Positions 21,246-32,178 of a stretch of 64,000 nt of DNA are shown here, one piece after another; within the stretch, counting starts at the first letter, position 1, and every line of letters begins with the position of its first letter. The notes below the pieces were generated by a model, which ran no database searches, had not been told where the DNA came from, and saw only the letters and a program-made list of their open reading frames with translations. The position numbers and the translations under genes are program-made. This DNA is from Pseudeuparius sepicola (Eukaryota; Arthropoda; Insecta; Coleoptera; Anthribidae): contig OY987299.1 of NCBI GenBank assembly GCA_963920635.1, forward strand, positions 28,598,901 through 28,662,900, read 5' to 3'.

Positions 21246-22986
21246 GTAACCACAACTATTAGATTACCTAACTTAAACCACTGTTAGTTATTTAATATAG
21301 TTGCGGAAATATTTCGGTCCTTTATAAACCCATTAAAACACTTAAAATTTTAGTACCGTTATACGACTTTAAAGTATATAACCAATAGTAGAGTAAATGT
21401 TTCCATCACCTTTATATAACCTACTTATATAACCCGGTTACTTTCAGTGTTAAATTTGGTTCTATAAGGTTTGCAGTTACCCTTATAAACTTTGCCTATA
21501 ATGGTAGTAATATTTCATGGGATTTAGATATGGACGACTACTTCCATCTCTGTTTAACTATTGTTGAGCGCCTATCCTTTCCACTCACTTCAAAATGTTA
21601 TGGTTGGGCATGTCACAGGGCATGTGAATATTTTTGCTAAGTATAATAATAGATGTTTCGCTAAGCATACTTGAAATTGTGTGTGGCAAGAAAATTTTTC
21701 CGCAAATATGAACAAGATACCTTCAAAAAATTCACGGGCCTTCGAAATACTCCTAAATAAGCAAGGTTGTCTGCATTAAAAAAATATATTTTTTTTATTT
21801 GCAAAAATTACGAGAAAAAAGTTTAAAAAATATGCCCGTGTCACATAAAAGTATATTTTGTTAAAATTTCCGCGGAATAAAATAAAATATGCTAATAAAT
21901 TTCGTAACTGTGGGTCGTGTCGATTCTGTTCTATATTTGCATCATGGCGTCTCTAGTAGATTACCCTTAAAAGCTTTGGCGACAATAATATCACTTAGAG
22001 TAACGTTACATAAATTGAAACAATGCTATAAACCTTCTGTAGTATTTTCTTTATAAAACTATAAGTTTCCTATATATCCTTAGGTAATATAACGCTACCA
22101 ATAGTGTTACTATAAAACCAAAGGTAATATAACGCTGCCAGTAGTGTTACTATAAAACCAAAGGTAATATAATGCTACCAGTAGTGTTACTATAAAACCA
22201 AAGCTATTTTAAAGACCTCTGGGAGATGTAGGGCTGCAATAATTTCATAACCTTCGGTAGATAACCCGTTAAACACTAATTTTCACGTTTTGAACTAAAT
22301 TTGTGTTTGTTTTTGTTTTTAATATAGGTATGTGTCACTAGCGCATGGGGCTCATTTATACCGGTGGATCGACAATGATTTTCAATTAATTTTAACCCGT
22401 TTCACTTTTACACAGTTTCAAAAAATTTCTTCTCGTTAACAACACACACTTCACTTATTTTTACTCTCCTCCTGTTATGCATGTTTCATTCGTTTTTTAA
22501 TATAATGCTTTACATCATGCAGGTATCAACAATAATAAGTGCTTAATCAGCCATCTTTAAAATGAAAACATATTTTGTATAAGAGTTATTTATATCACTA
22601 AAAGTTGTAAAAGCCTATAAAGGTTATTTTGGTACGAAATTGGCAACCAAAAGGTATATAATGTGTTCAGTAAAACACAATTAGCTCCAGGGTTTTATAG
22701 AAGTAATTAGGAATGCTCTTATATAACTCGGGAAATCATAGTTTTATAATATAGGTATTAGAAATTCGGATACACACATGTTATATATATTGTAGTAACG
22801 GTCACTCCGAGTGCTATAAAATGGTGTTGGAAACATTTACACCACTTAATTATAACCCTAGTACCTATATTGATATTATATAACCCTTATAAACTCCAAT
22901 TACTGGAGGTGATAACCGGTTCCTTTCATATAAAACTCCGCAAACTTTATATCACATTTATATAACTAGGTATCACTTGTGGTAAC
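21246..22986. mobile_element. Decayed TIR element rich in TATAACC-type internal repeats
   Basis: The ends are GTAACCACAA and TTGTGGTAAC, with a longer degenerate pairing behind them. Inside, short motifs such as TATATAACC, CTATAAAACC and CTTATAAACC, with their complements, recur many times. GTAAATGTTTCC and GGAAACATTTAC form an inverted internal pair. No target duplication or transposase is visible. The element is diverged, and the boundaries rest on about 10 bp of terminal pairing. Confidence 0.45.
22082..22201. repeat. Three tandem 40-bp repeats
   Basis: Units start at 22082, 22122 and 22162 with AGGTAATATAACGCTACC and differ by a few substitutions. They lie inside the TIR element at 21246-22986 and repeat its TATAAAACC motif. 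Confidence 0.9.
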
Positions 22987-23584
22987 GAAATTATTCAAAT
23001 TTAACTCTTTTGCACCGTTGTCATCATTTGATGAAAAATTTAAGCATTGATTAGCAACAATTTGTTGTAACGTTAAGAAACAATAAATTCCTACGATTTT
23101 AAGAAAATAATACATTTCTCTATAATACCGAATAGGGGCGCCGACTCTGAGACATCCTGTACACAATCCTTGCGCAGTTAGGAAACCCATTCGAATCTCC
23201 AGTACCCAAACTTCGGATCGACCATTCCGAGGAGAAACTGCACAGGATCTACGCCGGTTTCCTCCATAACCTCGGAGGACGCTCCGCCGAAAGTTAGTTA
23301 TCAATGCGAGTTGGTCGCGGCGATTACAAGTCGCCAGGCGGGGCGAGCGCACATTTTACGGTTAGTGTTTATTGCCCCGGCTTTATTGGATCTGGATTTG
23401 AAAATTACCGTCTCCCTATAAATTGCTGGGCATAAAGGGAGAGGGCCACTACTACCCGCGTTTGTCGAGATGGGACTGAGGGGATTACTGCGAGAGAAGC
23501 CGAGCGTCCTCGCTTGGGTGGTTTACCCAAAGGCGGCGAGCTACCTACCGATTTTTTAGATCGTATTACCATTTTATTGATATC
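22987..23584. other. GC-rich island, no confirmed gene
   Basis: About 23120-23550 is GC-rich and does not match other parts of the window. A 128-codon minus-strand frame overlaps its left part and runs into the adjacent repeat. It shows no known motif, and its composition changes within the frame, so I do not call it a gene. Confidence 0.35.
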
Positions 23585-23951
23585 TTAAGGCTCAATGTAC
23601 AGCACGTGCGTGCTGATTCAACATTTTGACCCATAAAATAGCTTTTTTCGATTTGTAGCGAGTAACACGCATAATTTTAAACTTTTGGTCAATACAAATT
23701 TTAATCTAAGTAATTACTCACATTTTGAGACAAATATTATTTAGAAAGATTGATCACAATGGCGGTTATTAGCATTTGCGCAAAAAGCCTAATGATGGCC
23801 ATTGTGATAAATATTTTTAAATAATTTTAGTCTCAAAATGTGAGTAATTACTTAGATTAAAATTTGTATTGACCAAAAGTTTTAAATTATGCATGTTACT
23901 CGCTACAGATCGAAAAAAGCCGTTTTATGGGTCAAAATGTTTGAGTCTTAA
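23585..23951. mobile_element. Foldback MITE, about 365 bp
   Basis: The left arm contains CATTTTGACCCATAAAATAG and the right arm its near complement. Further in, TCTAAGTAATTACTCACATT pairs exactly. Outermost, TTAAGGCTCAA pairs with TTGAGTCTTAA. The left arm alone carries a 22-bp hairpin insert at 23596-23617, bounded by TCAA. No target duplication was identified. Confidence 0.75.
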
Positions 23952-24764
23952 AGTTACTCAAAAATAAATTGGGAATTAAGGTGTTACGCCGCTTTCACGG
24001 CAGGAAATGCATACTTCGCGATTCCCGACAAACCAAATCATTCTAATTTTAATTCTTATAAATTTAACAAATTAACAAGTTATATACATTAATCCACTAC
24101 AGTGGATTAATTTATTTTTATAAGGTTGCTTTAACTATATTTTTGCTAAAATACTTAAATGACTACCTATAGTATAGATGTTATTTCTCGGGTCTATTGG
24201 ACTTCCGAATGCTTTGTTTCGTTTCGTATTATTGGTATAATGTAGATCTGATCTGGATATTTTGGGAGGGTGGGTTTCGCGGTTTTTGTCCGCACATATC
24301 GAAATCCACAAACATCAAAATAACTTTAACAGAAAGGAAAGTCTTCGACTTAACAGGTATTTCGAATTGAAAATCATGAAAACATTAAAACAAAATTATT
24401 ATTAATAGTCAAAAAAGAAATACACATATTGACAAATATTACTTTATGTCAATACAAATAATACTTCTTCGGAGACTTAACCATCTACTGATGATGCTAA
24501 CATGGTTAGCGAAAAGCGCGTCGAGTGCAAAAAAAAACAAAATTTTGGTGTGTGGAGTTAAGCAAAAGAAGTATTTTCTAAGTGCCAAAGGTTCCCGATT
24601 CCCAACTTAACACGGATAATAACAAAAAAACAACTCTATGTCAATAATTAAAAATTGACCCGCCCCACCGCGGCTCTGCAGCATTGCGCCAACTTGTCTC
24701 GACAAGCTTCGTACATAATAAATAATGCAACAGTCTTGCTAACAAGAGTCTTGATAGCAAGCAA
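23952..24764. other. AT-rich stretch, no gene recognised
   Basis: It holds a hairpin ATTAATCCACTACAGTGGATTAAT near 24090. The unit motif CAAGAGTCTTG appears just before the satellite that follows. Nothing else was seen. Confidence 0.4.
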
Positions 24765-24902
24765 GAGTCTTGCGATGAAGTCAAGACGTGCTAGACTCTT
24801 GCGATGATGTCAAGACGTGCTAGACTCTTGAGATGATGTCAAGACGTGCAAGAATCTTGCAATGACGTCAAGACGTAAAAGAGTCTTGCGATGACGTGGC
24901 TA
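24765..24902. repeat. 29-bp tandem satellite, about 4.7 copies
   Basis: Units begin at 24765, 24794, 24823, 24852 and 24881, each close to GAGTCTTGCGATGATGTCAA then GACGTGCTA. The repeats are contiguous and have no spacers. Flanking GTCTTG/CAAGAC motifs suggest a once longer array. Confidence 0.92.
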
Positions 24903-25172
24903 AACTAAAAATGCAAGAACAAGAAGTTGCAAGAAGTCTTGCTTGCAAGGCAAGATTTTTTCCAGCACCATTTACCATTTTTAATCCCGAGAGTTCACTT
25001 CAATGATACAAAGGCAATTTTGTCCCATGGTATATACGCTACTTTTTGCACCGCAAAGAGTAAACTTTATAAATTCATAATAAGTTATGTAAAGAACCCT
25101 TCGAACATTACCAATTTATATGAAATTATGTAACAAAACATTCTTTATGTGTAAAACAGTATATTATTCAAT

Positions 25173-26707
25173 AGTAGGGGAGCCCAAGAGGGGTGGGATT
25201 TACTCAAGCGCGACAGATTAACATATGGGGGACACCTTGCACCCTGTTGAGTACCTCCACCATATCTAAGCCCTCTATACAGGGCCGCGCGTGTAGGGCA
25301 GCCGATCAGAATAGTAAAAAATCTATAGGTGGATATACTAGAGCGCGTCAGATTAAGATATGATGGGTTAATTACATGCTGAAAAGTGTGCATTTCCATA
25401 ATCTGACGATTTGAGCGTGACGTAAGGGGGTGGGAAGGTCACAAACTTGCAAAAAAAAAAACGTTACCTCGACTTTCTCGAACGCGGTCGAATATTTTTT
25501 TATTTTGAAGGAAATAATTCAAGGATAACGGGAAAAATATAATCTGCCGATTTCCACAAGCCAAAGTAACAAAAATCGTCGATAAAGTTTAGCGCGTGCA
25601 GCTAGCTGCAGTGAAGCATGTATTCCCCACTCCGCGCCTCTCTCTCCCTTTCACTCTTTCTCTCGCAACGTCCCCACACGCCAGCCATCACGCCATCACA
25701 GCTGATCATAACACTCGTGGTATTATATGTACAGGGTTATTCAAACTCGATGTCCCTGGCCTATTGTGGGCAATCGAAAAGAGAAAAAATATATCTGCTT
25801 CCGGGGTCTTAAATGGGACCAAACGAAAAAAAAATTGAGAATATTTGACAAACGACGCTCTGCGTCGCGGCGCCCTTCGATTTTTTTTTGTAACGTACTT
25901 ACATTTTTTATTTGATATTTGGATAGACCTGCTTTTTATCTAGTCTTATTTTAGTCAAATTTTGTTTAGTTTAAGAAATATAGGAAATACAATATTTGAA
26001 AAGTCCACGTTCAACGCCCTGTAATATAGAAAATAAATGATTAAGAGCATATGTTTTTAGACAAAAATTCCTAAATTATTAACAGACAACATTTTTCTTA
26101 GAAGACGCGAATATTCATTAAAAAATTCATGAAAAAAAATTTTTTTTCAAACCGTCAGATTAAGAAAATTCCTCCAAATAATCGTCGTCAGATTATGGAT
26201 CAGCACGACCAGGACATCAAGCTGAACCGTCTATATGAAAATCTGACGCGCTCGAGTATTTCAAAATGGCGCTTTTTTTGCATTTTCAAAAAGCCGCCAC
26301 GAGCTGGCGTCACATCCGAATCGTCAGTCTATTGAATGGGAGCTTCTTTCGGCTTCACTTAACATCCCTTCTGAATATCTGACGCGCTCGAGTAAATTTT
26401 TTTTCTTCCCATTTTTAACTCTTCCGTACGGCCGCCCCCACCATGCAAACCGGCAGATTAACATACCTACGTCATCTACGTCATCGGAGACACGTGGGGC
26501 ATATACACTATCAATATCTGACGCGCTCGAGTATATCCATGTGACTATTTTTTTTACATTTGTGAAAGCTCGTAGACGCTCCCCCCACCGGTGGAAGGGT
26601 ATATATATATAATATAACCTATAATATATAACCTTTTTTCTTTCTAATCCAATAGATCCCCACGACGCTCGAGTTAATCCCGATTTAGCATCGTGGGCTC
26701 CTCTACT
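25173..26707. mobile_element. Unclassified TIR element with many copies of one internal motif
   Basis: The left end AGTAGGGGAGCCCAAGA pairs with the right end TCGTGGGCTCCTCTACT. Next to both ends, and repeatedly inside, lies one motif in both orientations: TACTCGAGCGCGTCAGATTA. Recognisable copies, some partial, lie near 25202, 25337, 25398, 26151, 26183, 26239, 26376, 26451, 26513 and 26661. Such subterminal repeats commonly bind transposase in other DNA transposons. The centre (about 25440-26130) is different sequence and includes a possible decayed CAGGGTT...CCCTG insertion at 25729-26023. No transposase frame and no target duplication are visible. Confidence 0.6.
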
Positions 26708-27790
26708 ACAACAAGTATATGATAGATATTATTCACTAGGATAAAGTTTACAATCTTACAATCTTATAATCCAAAATAAAGCGCTACAAAAACTCTTTTA
26801 CTAATTTTAAATTTAGATATGATTTTGCAAGTTTTATTGATATCATAACAAAACATATGGTTTTGGTTGAAATCGGTTTTTCAGTGTAAAGAATTTGGTC
26901 TTCTTTTCAACAGAGCAAGTTTTATAGATTGATGAAATTTCGAAAATTTTAAATATTGACTTTATTAACTTTGCCTAGATCTCATATCCATAACGCTATC
27001 GACTAATTTCCGTGGCATCCCCCTCCCGTTTTACAGACCACTCCATCATAATCGTCTGGGAGCGGCATCATTCGCCTCTAACCCGCCTTGATATAGAGCT
27101 GATGTATCTGCCTCTGCGGCGGATAACAAAGTTTTATGACGCGCCGCCTTCGCCTTTTTCCCTTTTCCGTATACGTTGTCTGGGACGAGGGCATTTTTCA
27201 GTATTTATACCAGCCCTAAATTAGACCGGTATTTTTCAGTCTGGCACGATTGATGCCGGGATGAGAGTTCGTGAGTCGAGCAGTTCATTCCGCGATGCGC
27301 TTCGAGATGCTGCAGTACATTTGTTTGGATTATTATGATTGAGGCGGGTGAGATGTCACCTGATCCATTGTTCCACTAGACATTTAACAAATAGTCAAAT
27401 AACAACAACTGTAAGAGGGATGCAAACAACTGATATTATGCTAATTTTTAAAACATATCGTAAACAGTTACAAAGTGGCAAATGTTTCAAGTATCGCCTC
27501 TTTGCGTGCCTATAGCAATATTCCGTTCAGAAAATTAAATTATTTTAATTGGTTGCTGAGATATTTTAAAAAAATCGAATATTTGAAAATTATATTTAAT
27601 TTTTTTATGCAACTTTATCTGGACATCGTGGTATTTTTAGATTTTCGGGCAGATATTTCGTTTTTGAGATAGATGGATCATTTTCATTTTTTAAATACGG
27701 ACCAAGATGTTTTATTGTACATTTTGAAATGAATCGATGAATGAAACAATGTATTTATTTTCTAAAATTTATTTGTGGCGTAAACAGATC
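26708..27790. other. AT-rich stretch with a GC-rich island at 27000-27340
   Basis: The island is of unlike composition and does not match other parts of the window. It may be conserved non-coding DNA. A 70-codon plus-strand frame in it has no recognisable features. Confidence 0.35.
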
Positions 27791-28250
27791 CATTGAATTT
27801 TAATTGGGTTTTTCGCCACCACACTGGTTAAAAGACAACTTTTTCTACTAACTTCTCTTTGAATAAGTGGCAATAATATTTTATAATATTATAATATTTT
27901 ATAATATTATATAATATTATTATATTTTATATTATATTAGCTGGTATAAATAATTAGGTAGAACACAGGGTACAATATCAGACAGGTGGCTAGGCTATTG
28001 TTTCTGTTGTCATGACATTTTAACCTAAAATTTATTAATCTGTCATTTCACTTTGACGTTACATGATCTTTGAGAAAGGAGGAAGATTTATTCTCCGAAA
28101 GCTCAGGAAACAAATTTGTTGAAGATATTTTTTGAGTTACAAGTTCAAAGTTTAGTTCATTTACTGTTAAGAATTTATTAATTTTCCAGGCAACTTGAAA
28201 AAGTTGCCTTTTTACCAGTTTGGTGGCGAAAATCCCAATTAAAATTCAAT
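27791..28250. mobile_element. Foldback MITE, about 460 bp
   Basis: ATTGAATTTTAATTGGG and TTCGCCACCACACTGGT at the left pair with ACCAGTTTGGTGGCGAA and CCCAATTAAAATTCAAT at the right. The loop includes an AT-only microsatellite around 27870-27945. Confidence 0.75.
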
Positions 28251-28289
28251 AAACAATGTATTTCTTATATTTATTTTTGTCAAAATTAG

Positions 28290-28420
28290 TCCAATTATTG
28301 TGGCCGGTGGTCATTATTGTAATACTGACCACAACACGTGTTAGGTGGTTTTGCACTCCTTCAGCTGAATTCAGTGGCAATTTTACATGGGGGAGGTACC
28401 TAGGCATTTTAATACATCAG
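28290..28420 (+). CDS. Possible internal exon of a membrane protein (ABCA-like, tentative)
   Basis: A T-rich acceptor ending AAATTAG (28287-28289) and a consensus donor CAG|GTAAGT (28421) bound a 131-bp open frame. It reads QLLWPVVIIVILTTTRVRWF and then CTPSAEFSGNFTWGRYLGI. The hydrophobic segment after LLWP and before an Arg resembles the first membrane segment of ABC-A transporters, followed by the PSA motif of the first luminal loop. The frame continues upstream to an ATG at 28256, just outside the neighbouring MITE. No companion exons were found, so a pseudo-exon is possible. Confidence 0.3.
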
Positions 28421-28503
28421 GTAAGTCAAAAAATATTGTATTTTCCCGCTATTTTCATACACTTGTTCCACAAAATTTGAATTCAAATAAATAGGTATGT
28501 ATA

Positions 28504-28848
28504 CGGGTGAGTCTGAAATAAATGGCATCCACTTTTCTTAATAATTTTTTTCCTAGCGCCGAGATTTTTCTATAATTCATCCCCTCAAAATGCCCCCTCT
28601 ATGAAAACACGGCACTGGCGCCCTGCCAACAACCAAGTAGAAAATGGTAAATCATCAACTAGTATAGTATATTTTGAGACCGAGTTTACGCTATTCATCC
28701 GTGCCTTGTCTTCATAGAGGGGCATTTTAGGTGGGTAAATTAGAGAAAAATTTCGGCGATAGGAAAAAAATTATTAAGAAAAGTTGTTCGGAATGACCAT
28801 CTCTCTTACCCAAAAAAAAAGGATGCCAGTTATTTCAGACTCGCCCTG
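28504..28848. mobile_element. ITm-type MITE, 345 bp
   Basis: TA-CGGGTGAGTCTGAAATAAATGGC pairs with GCCAGTTATTTCAGACTCGCCCTG-TA. The arms continue through TTCTTAATAATTTTTTTCCT and its complement, and CTATGAA...TTCATAG. There is no coding content. Confidence 0.85.
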
Positions 28849-28928
28849 TATTTATCCAAGAAAGAGTTTAGGAACTTCATTCCAAATTTATTTGCCAAAA
28901 GCAAGCCGAACTTCCTATAGGTGGCAGC

Positions 28929-29070
28929 TCAGCTGGTGGTAATTATACCAACCACGCACAAAAATGTTGCAATGTTAATAATGATAATAGCTAGGTGTTT
29001 CCACAAGATATTTTTTTGTCCGGCAAAACCACCAAGAAAGGTGTAGAAATTCCGCTGATTTATTGCACCG
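28929..29070 (-). CDS. Possible 3'-terminal exon of a membrane protein
   Basis: On the minus strand the acceptor TTATTATTTTTTAG (ending 29071) is followed by a frame reading GAINQRNFYTFLGGFAGQKN, then ILWKHLAIIIINIATFLC and VVGIITTS, then TGA. AAATAAA lies about 40 nt after the stop. A short polar segment, then Lys and a hydrophobic helix near the end, resembles the last membrane span of a multi-pass transporter. No family can be named. The open frame extends upstream of the acceptor, so the splice boundary is a suggestion. Confidence 0.28.
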
Positions 29071-29305
29071 CTAAAAAATAATAAGTATAGATTGATGTGA
29101 CAAAGTGAAGATAAAAGTGGAATTAAAGTTATGATCAATACTTTAGTGAAAAAATTATAGAGTAGCAATGTCAAAATAGCCAAAAGAAATAAACTTGGAA
29201 AATATAAAATAATTTGGACTACATAGGATATACCTATGTTTTAATTAAATGAAAAGATATAAGTAATTAGCCTAATATCACATACTAAATATATTTGTTG
29301 TAAGA

Positions 29306-29843
29306 ATAGTATATTTCATTACGAGTCTGGAAATAAAGATCTATTTCTGGACGTGTAATGAACGATATTTTTTATTATACTTCTTTGAAAACGGAAACTT
29401 AAAACATTTTATCGGAATATTATAATAAATTTAATTGAAAAAAAAAACAAACAATGCAGACAATATAGTGTTTGGTATGTATGATGCGTTTCCATGGTTA
29501 CTCTCAAATTATTTCAAAGGTGCTTTGTTGTAAATTAGTTATTGTCAGATAAGGTGAATAAAACGTCAAAAATATTACAGAAATGTATCTAAATATTGAA
29601 ACACTTACGAATTAAAATACAAAATAGGTATATGTTAAATATCAGAGAGCATATAGAGTTTCTTAAATTTAGTTTACTTTGCTGTATGTTTCGATTTTAA
29701 AGCCATATATTCTGTATTTTTATTCAGCACACGGAAAGTTTTTCCATGCGCTGTTTCCGTGCGCTAGCCCGAAAATCCCCATCTTTCATTATTGCTAAAA
29801 CAGATGAAAATAAGGTGTTTTCAAAGAAGTATAATAAAAAAAA
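29306..29843. repeat. TIR element, copy B (inverted partner 11866-12473)
   Basis: It is the reverse complement of copy A without the 78-bp hairpin. The core is bounded by TTATTATACTTCTTTGAAAAC and its complement near 29840. Confidence 0.75.
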
Positions 29844-29909
29844 ATTTACATCAGGACTGAATCACCCTGTTTGCCCAGTCACCCCCACCACCCCGCCATA
29901 TAGGTAGCC

Positions 29910-30130
29910 GTCCAATCCGGCGCGCCATCGTTTCATAAGAGACAATTCTTCGACGGCTCCTTAAAAAGGGGCGTCGGGGGGCCGTAAATTGCAGCGGCTG
30001 CGCCGGCTTGTCGGGATTTATGTCGCGGGTTCGCCGGGCCAGTCCGGGCCCGGCGCAGGTACAGGGCCGATAAAGCGGCCCACAAATCTCCGCGAAATTG
30101 TGGCGGTGGGCGGCCGCCATTATGGGAACG
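29910..30130. repeat. GC-rich duplicated block, copy 1
   Basis: It shares GCGCGCCATC, TTTCATAAGAGACAATTCTT, GGGCCGTAAATT and GGGATTTATGTCGCGGGTT, in order, with 36327-36540 (direct orientation, about 75-80 percent by eye). No reading frame is shared between copies, so this is not an obvious exon duplication. Confidence 0.75.
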
Positions 30131-30333
30131 TTAGAACGGGGGCGTCGAGCGACGAATCTGCACATACATGGCGAGATAAATTTCTGTAGCTATTTATAGA
30201 TGATAGTATATTATGGAACGAGGATTTAGTAATACCTGGCTAATGATAAGACACGAGTAAGAGAATTGCTTATTACAATACTCGCCTACGGCGTGCGTCG
30301 TAATTCGGCATTTCCTCAACACTCCTCAGTATA

Positions 30334-32055
30334 CAGGGTTAACTATCACTTAGTACAAAAAATTTTACCACGTGCTCAGGGTGGCTTAAGAAAACATAGA
30401 AACATATTTTTAGATTTTTTCTACGATCTTTTAAAAAAGGGTAAAAACCCCAATTTTCCCTGTAAATCTCCGCCTCATCCAATATGACTTCCGAACGTAC
30501 TGTCAGCTGGAAGTGATTTTCCGCGGTGTTGCCGTTGTTTTAGGAACATTTCGTAGAGATGACGGACTGGCAGACGTAAAAACTGGACACAAACGCACAA
30601 AACAGTAGAGGTTGGTGTGGTGCGTAATAATTATCGATATCGATGTCAATGTTAGATTAGTTGATTGCGTCTCCAAAAAATAATTTTAATAAGAAAATTT
30701 ATTGAAAATCTATCTAAACTAAACAAAAAGAATTCTGTGATTTCTTAATGCCGGCGTTATTGAACTGAACGCTTTGCAATACAAAGAACGTCGATGTGTA
30801 TCGAATCGACGCATAGTTTTGTTCGACGTCGCATCTCTACGCATCTTTACGCCTCAGACTAGTTGCTGGTCTGGTTGCCTGCACCCTGCAACACAAGGCA
30901 GGGTAACGCGTGAATCATCGTATTTCGGCTAATGTTTACTTGACGTTTCCCTGCGTCCCTCTGAATTTTCGGCGATAGTTTCCCGTATTTGTGTACTTTG
31001 GTGTGTTTTAAAGCTTAATTGAACGCCAGGCTTTTTACTAGTGCACTAGGACCGCAACATTACAGGTTAGAAGGGCTAAAATTAGTTTAGTGTTGAAAGT
31101 AGGCATGTGAAATAGTGAAACATGTTTTTAGGCGTGCGACCAACATTTTCCCACTGAAGGTGAGGATATTGATGCAAAAACAGAAGTACCTTAGGATTAT
31201 GTACTTTGTGGAATCGACCAGGCAAACTTAACGGCTAAGTAGCGAAGCACCCTCGCTTGGTCAAAGTAATGTTTTTATTTGATAGTTATTATTTGTTAGT
31301 AAATGGAATATATGGTTTTAGATGCAGTACCATGTACGGTATACTGCCAGCAGATTGAATTATTTGGCCTGGCCCAGAATAAGTAGAAGAGAAGATCCTG
31401 AAGTAAAAAATGCAAACATTTTTAATTTAATTAACCGAGTGAATTTGTGCATCGAGGTTAACGGCGGCCTCTTTAACAGCTACTGTAGTGCTCTGCATGT
31501 GCAATATGTGTGCTAGTGCAGTTGTGTTTTTTGGTTACCCTTCGGCGTTTTCGTGGCAGAGGGGATCCTCCTCCGTGGTCGTCAGTCTGAGCACCTCGCT
31601 AACAAAAGGAATGGCGGAGGGAAACAAGAGGTCCCCCAACAGATTTAGAAAATGTGATGAATGTTATGTGTAGTGTTGTGTGACTTTTAATGTAAAAAAG
31701 CAAGAAAACAGAAAATTCAATCCTGGAAATGTCAGTAAGGTAGGTGTTTCATAGGCATTCTACATGTTCCTTAGAAAGTAATCGTTTCCAACAGGAAATC
31801 GAAATTTTGTGGTGAATCCTCGGATAAATTGATGGACATGGCAACGCTGCGCTATTTCACTACCTGTCACTACCATTGACATAGGCGAAATTTTAAGACA
31901 CGTCACGCGGGCGTCCATAGGCGGCGTTTTTTGAGGGGTTTTATACAATTTGAAACAAAATTTTTTAGGTTTAAGACAAATGTTAGAAAATTTATTATGG
32001 CAAGTCTGATTTTTCTTTATCTGCCATAATTTTTTTTGTACTAAGTGATAGTCAT
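30334..32055. mobile_element. Possible decayed ITm element, 1.7 kb
   Basis: The left end TA-CAGGGTTAACTATCACTTA continues GTACAAAAAATT. The right side has AATTTTTTTTGTACTAAGTG and ATAGTCATATACC, pairing over about 25 bp, but the final CCCTG is lost. The interior (for example 30840-31160 and 31480-31680) is less AT-rich and does not look like the other foldbacks, so a chance pairing of two fragments is possible. Confidence 0.4.
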
Positions 32056-32178
32056 ATACCTATATTTAAAGTTCTTCGCAAAACTGTTAAACAAATAATG
32101 AAATTCATTTAAATGCATCATTTTAAAACAATATTTTGTTACATGTATCTGTATAGACTTCTGTCTCCGTCTACTATA

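Noticed and set aside
22966..23352. 128-codon minus-strand frame as a gene
   Set aside because: It crosses from a repeat into a GC-rich island, changes composition midway and has no recognisable motif.
24765..24902. CRISPR-like regular repeats
   Set aside because: The 29-bp units are contiguous with no spacers, and the context is a eukaryotic repeat-rich region.
27870..27945. Promoter or origin in an AT-only stretch
   Set aside because: It is a simple ATAATATT microsatellite in a MITE loop with no supporting signals.
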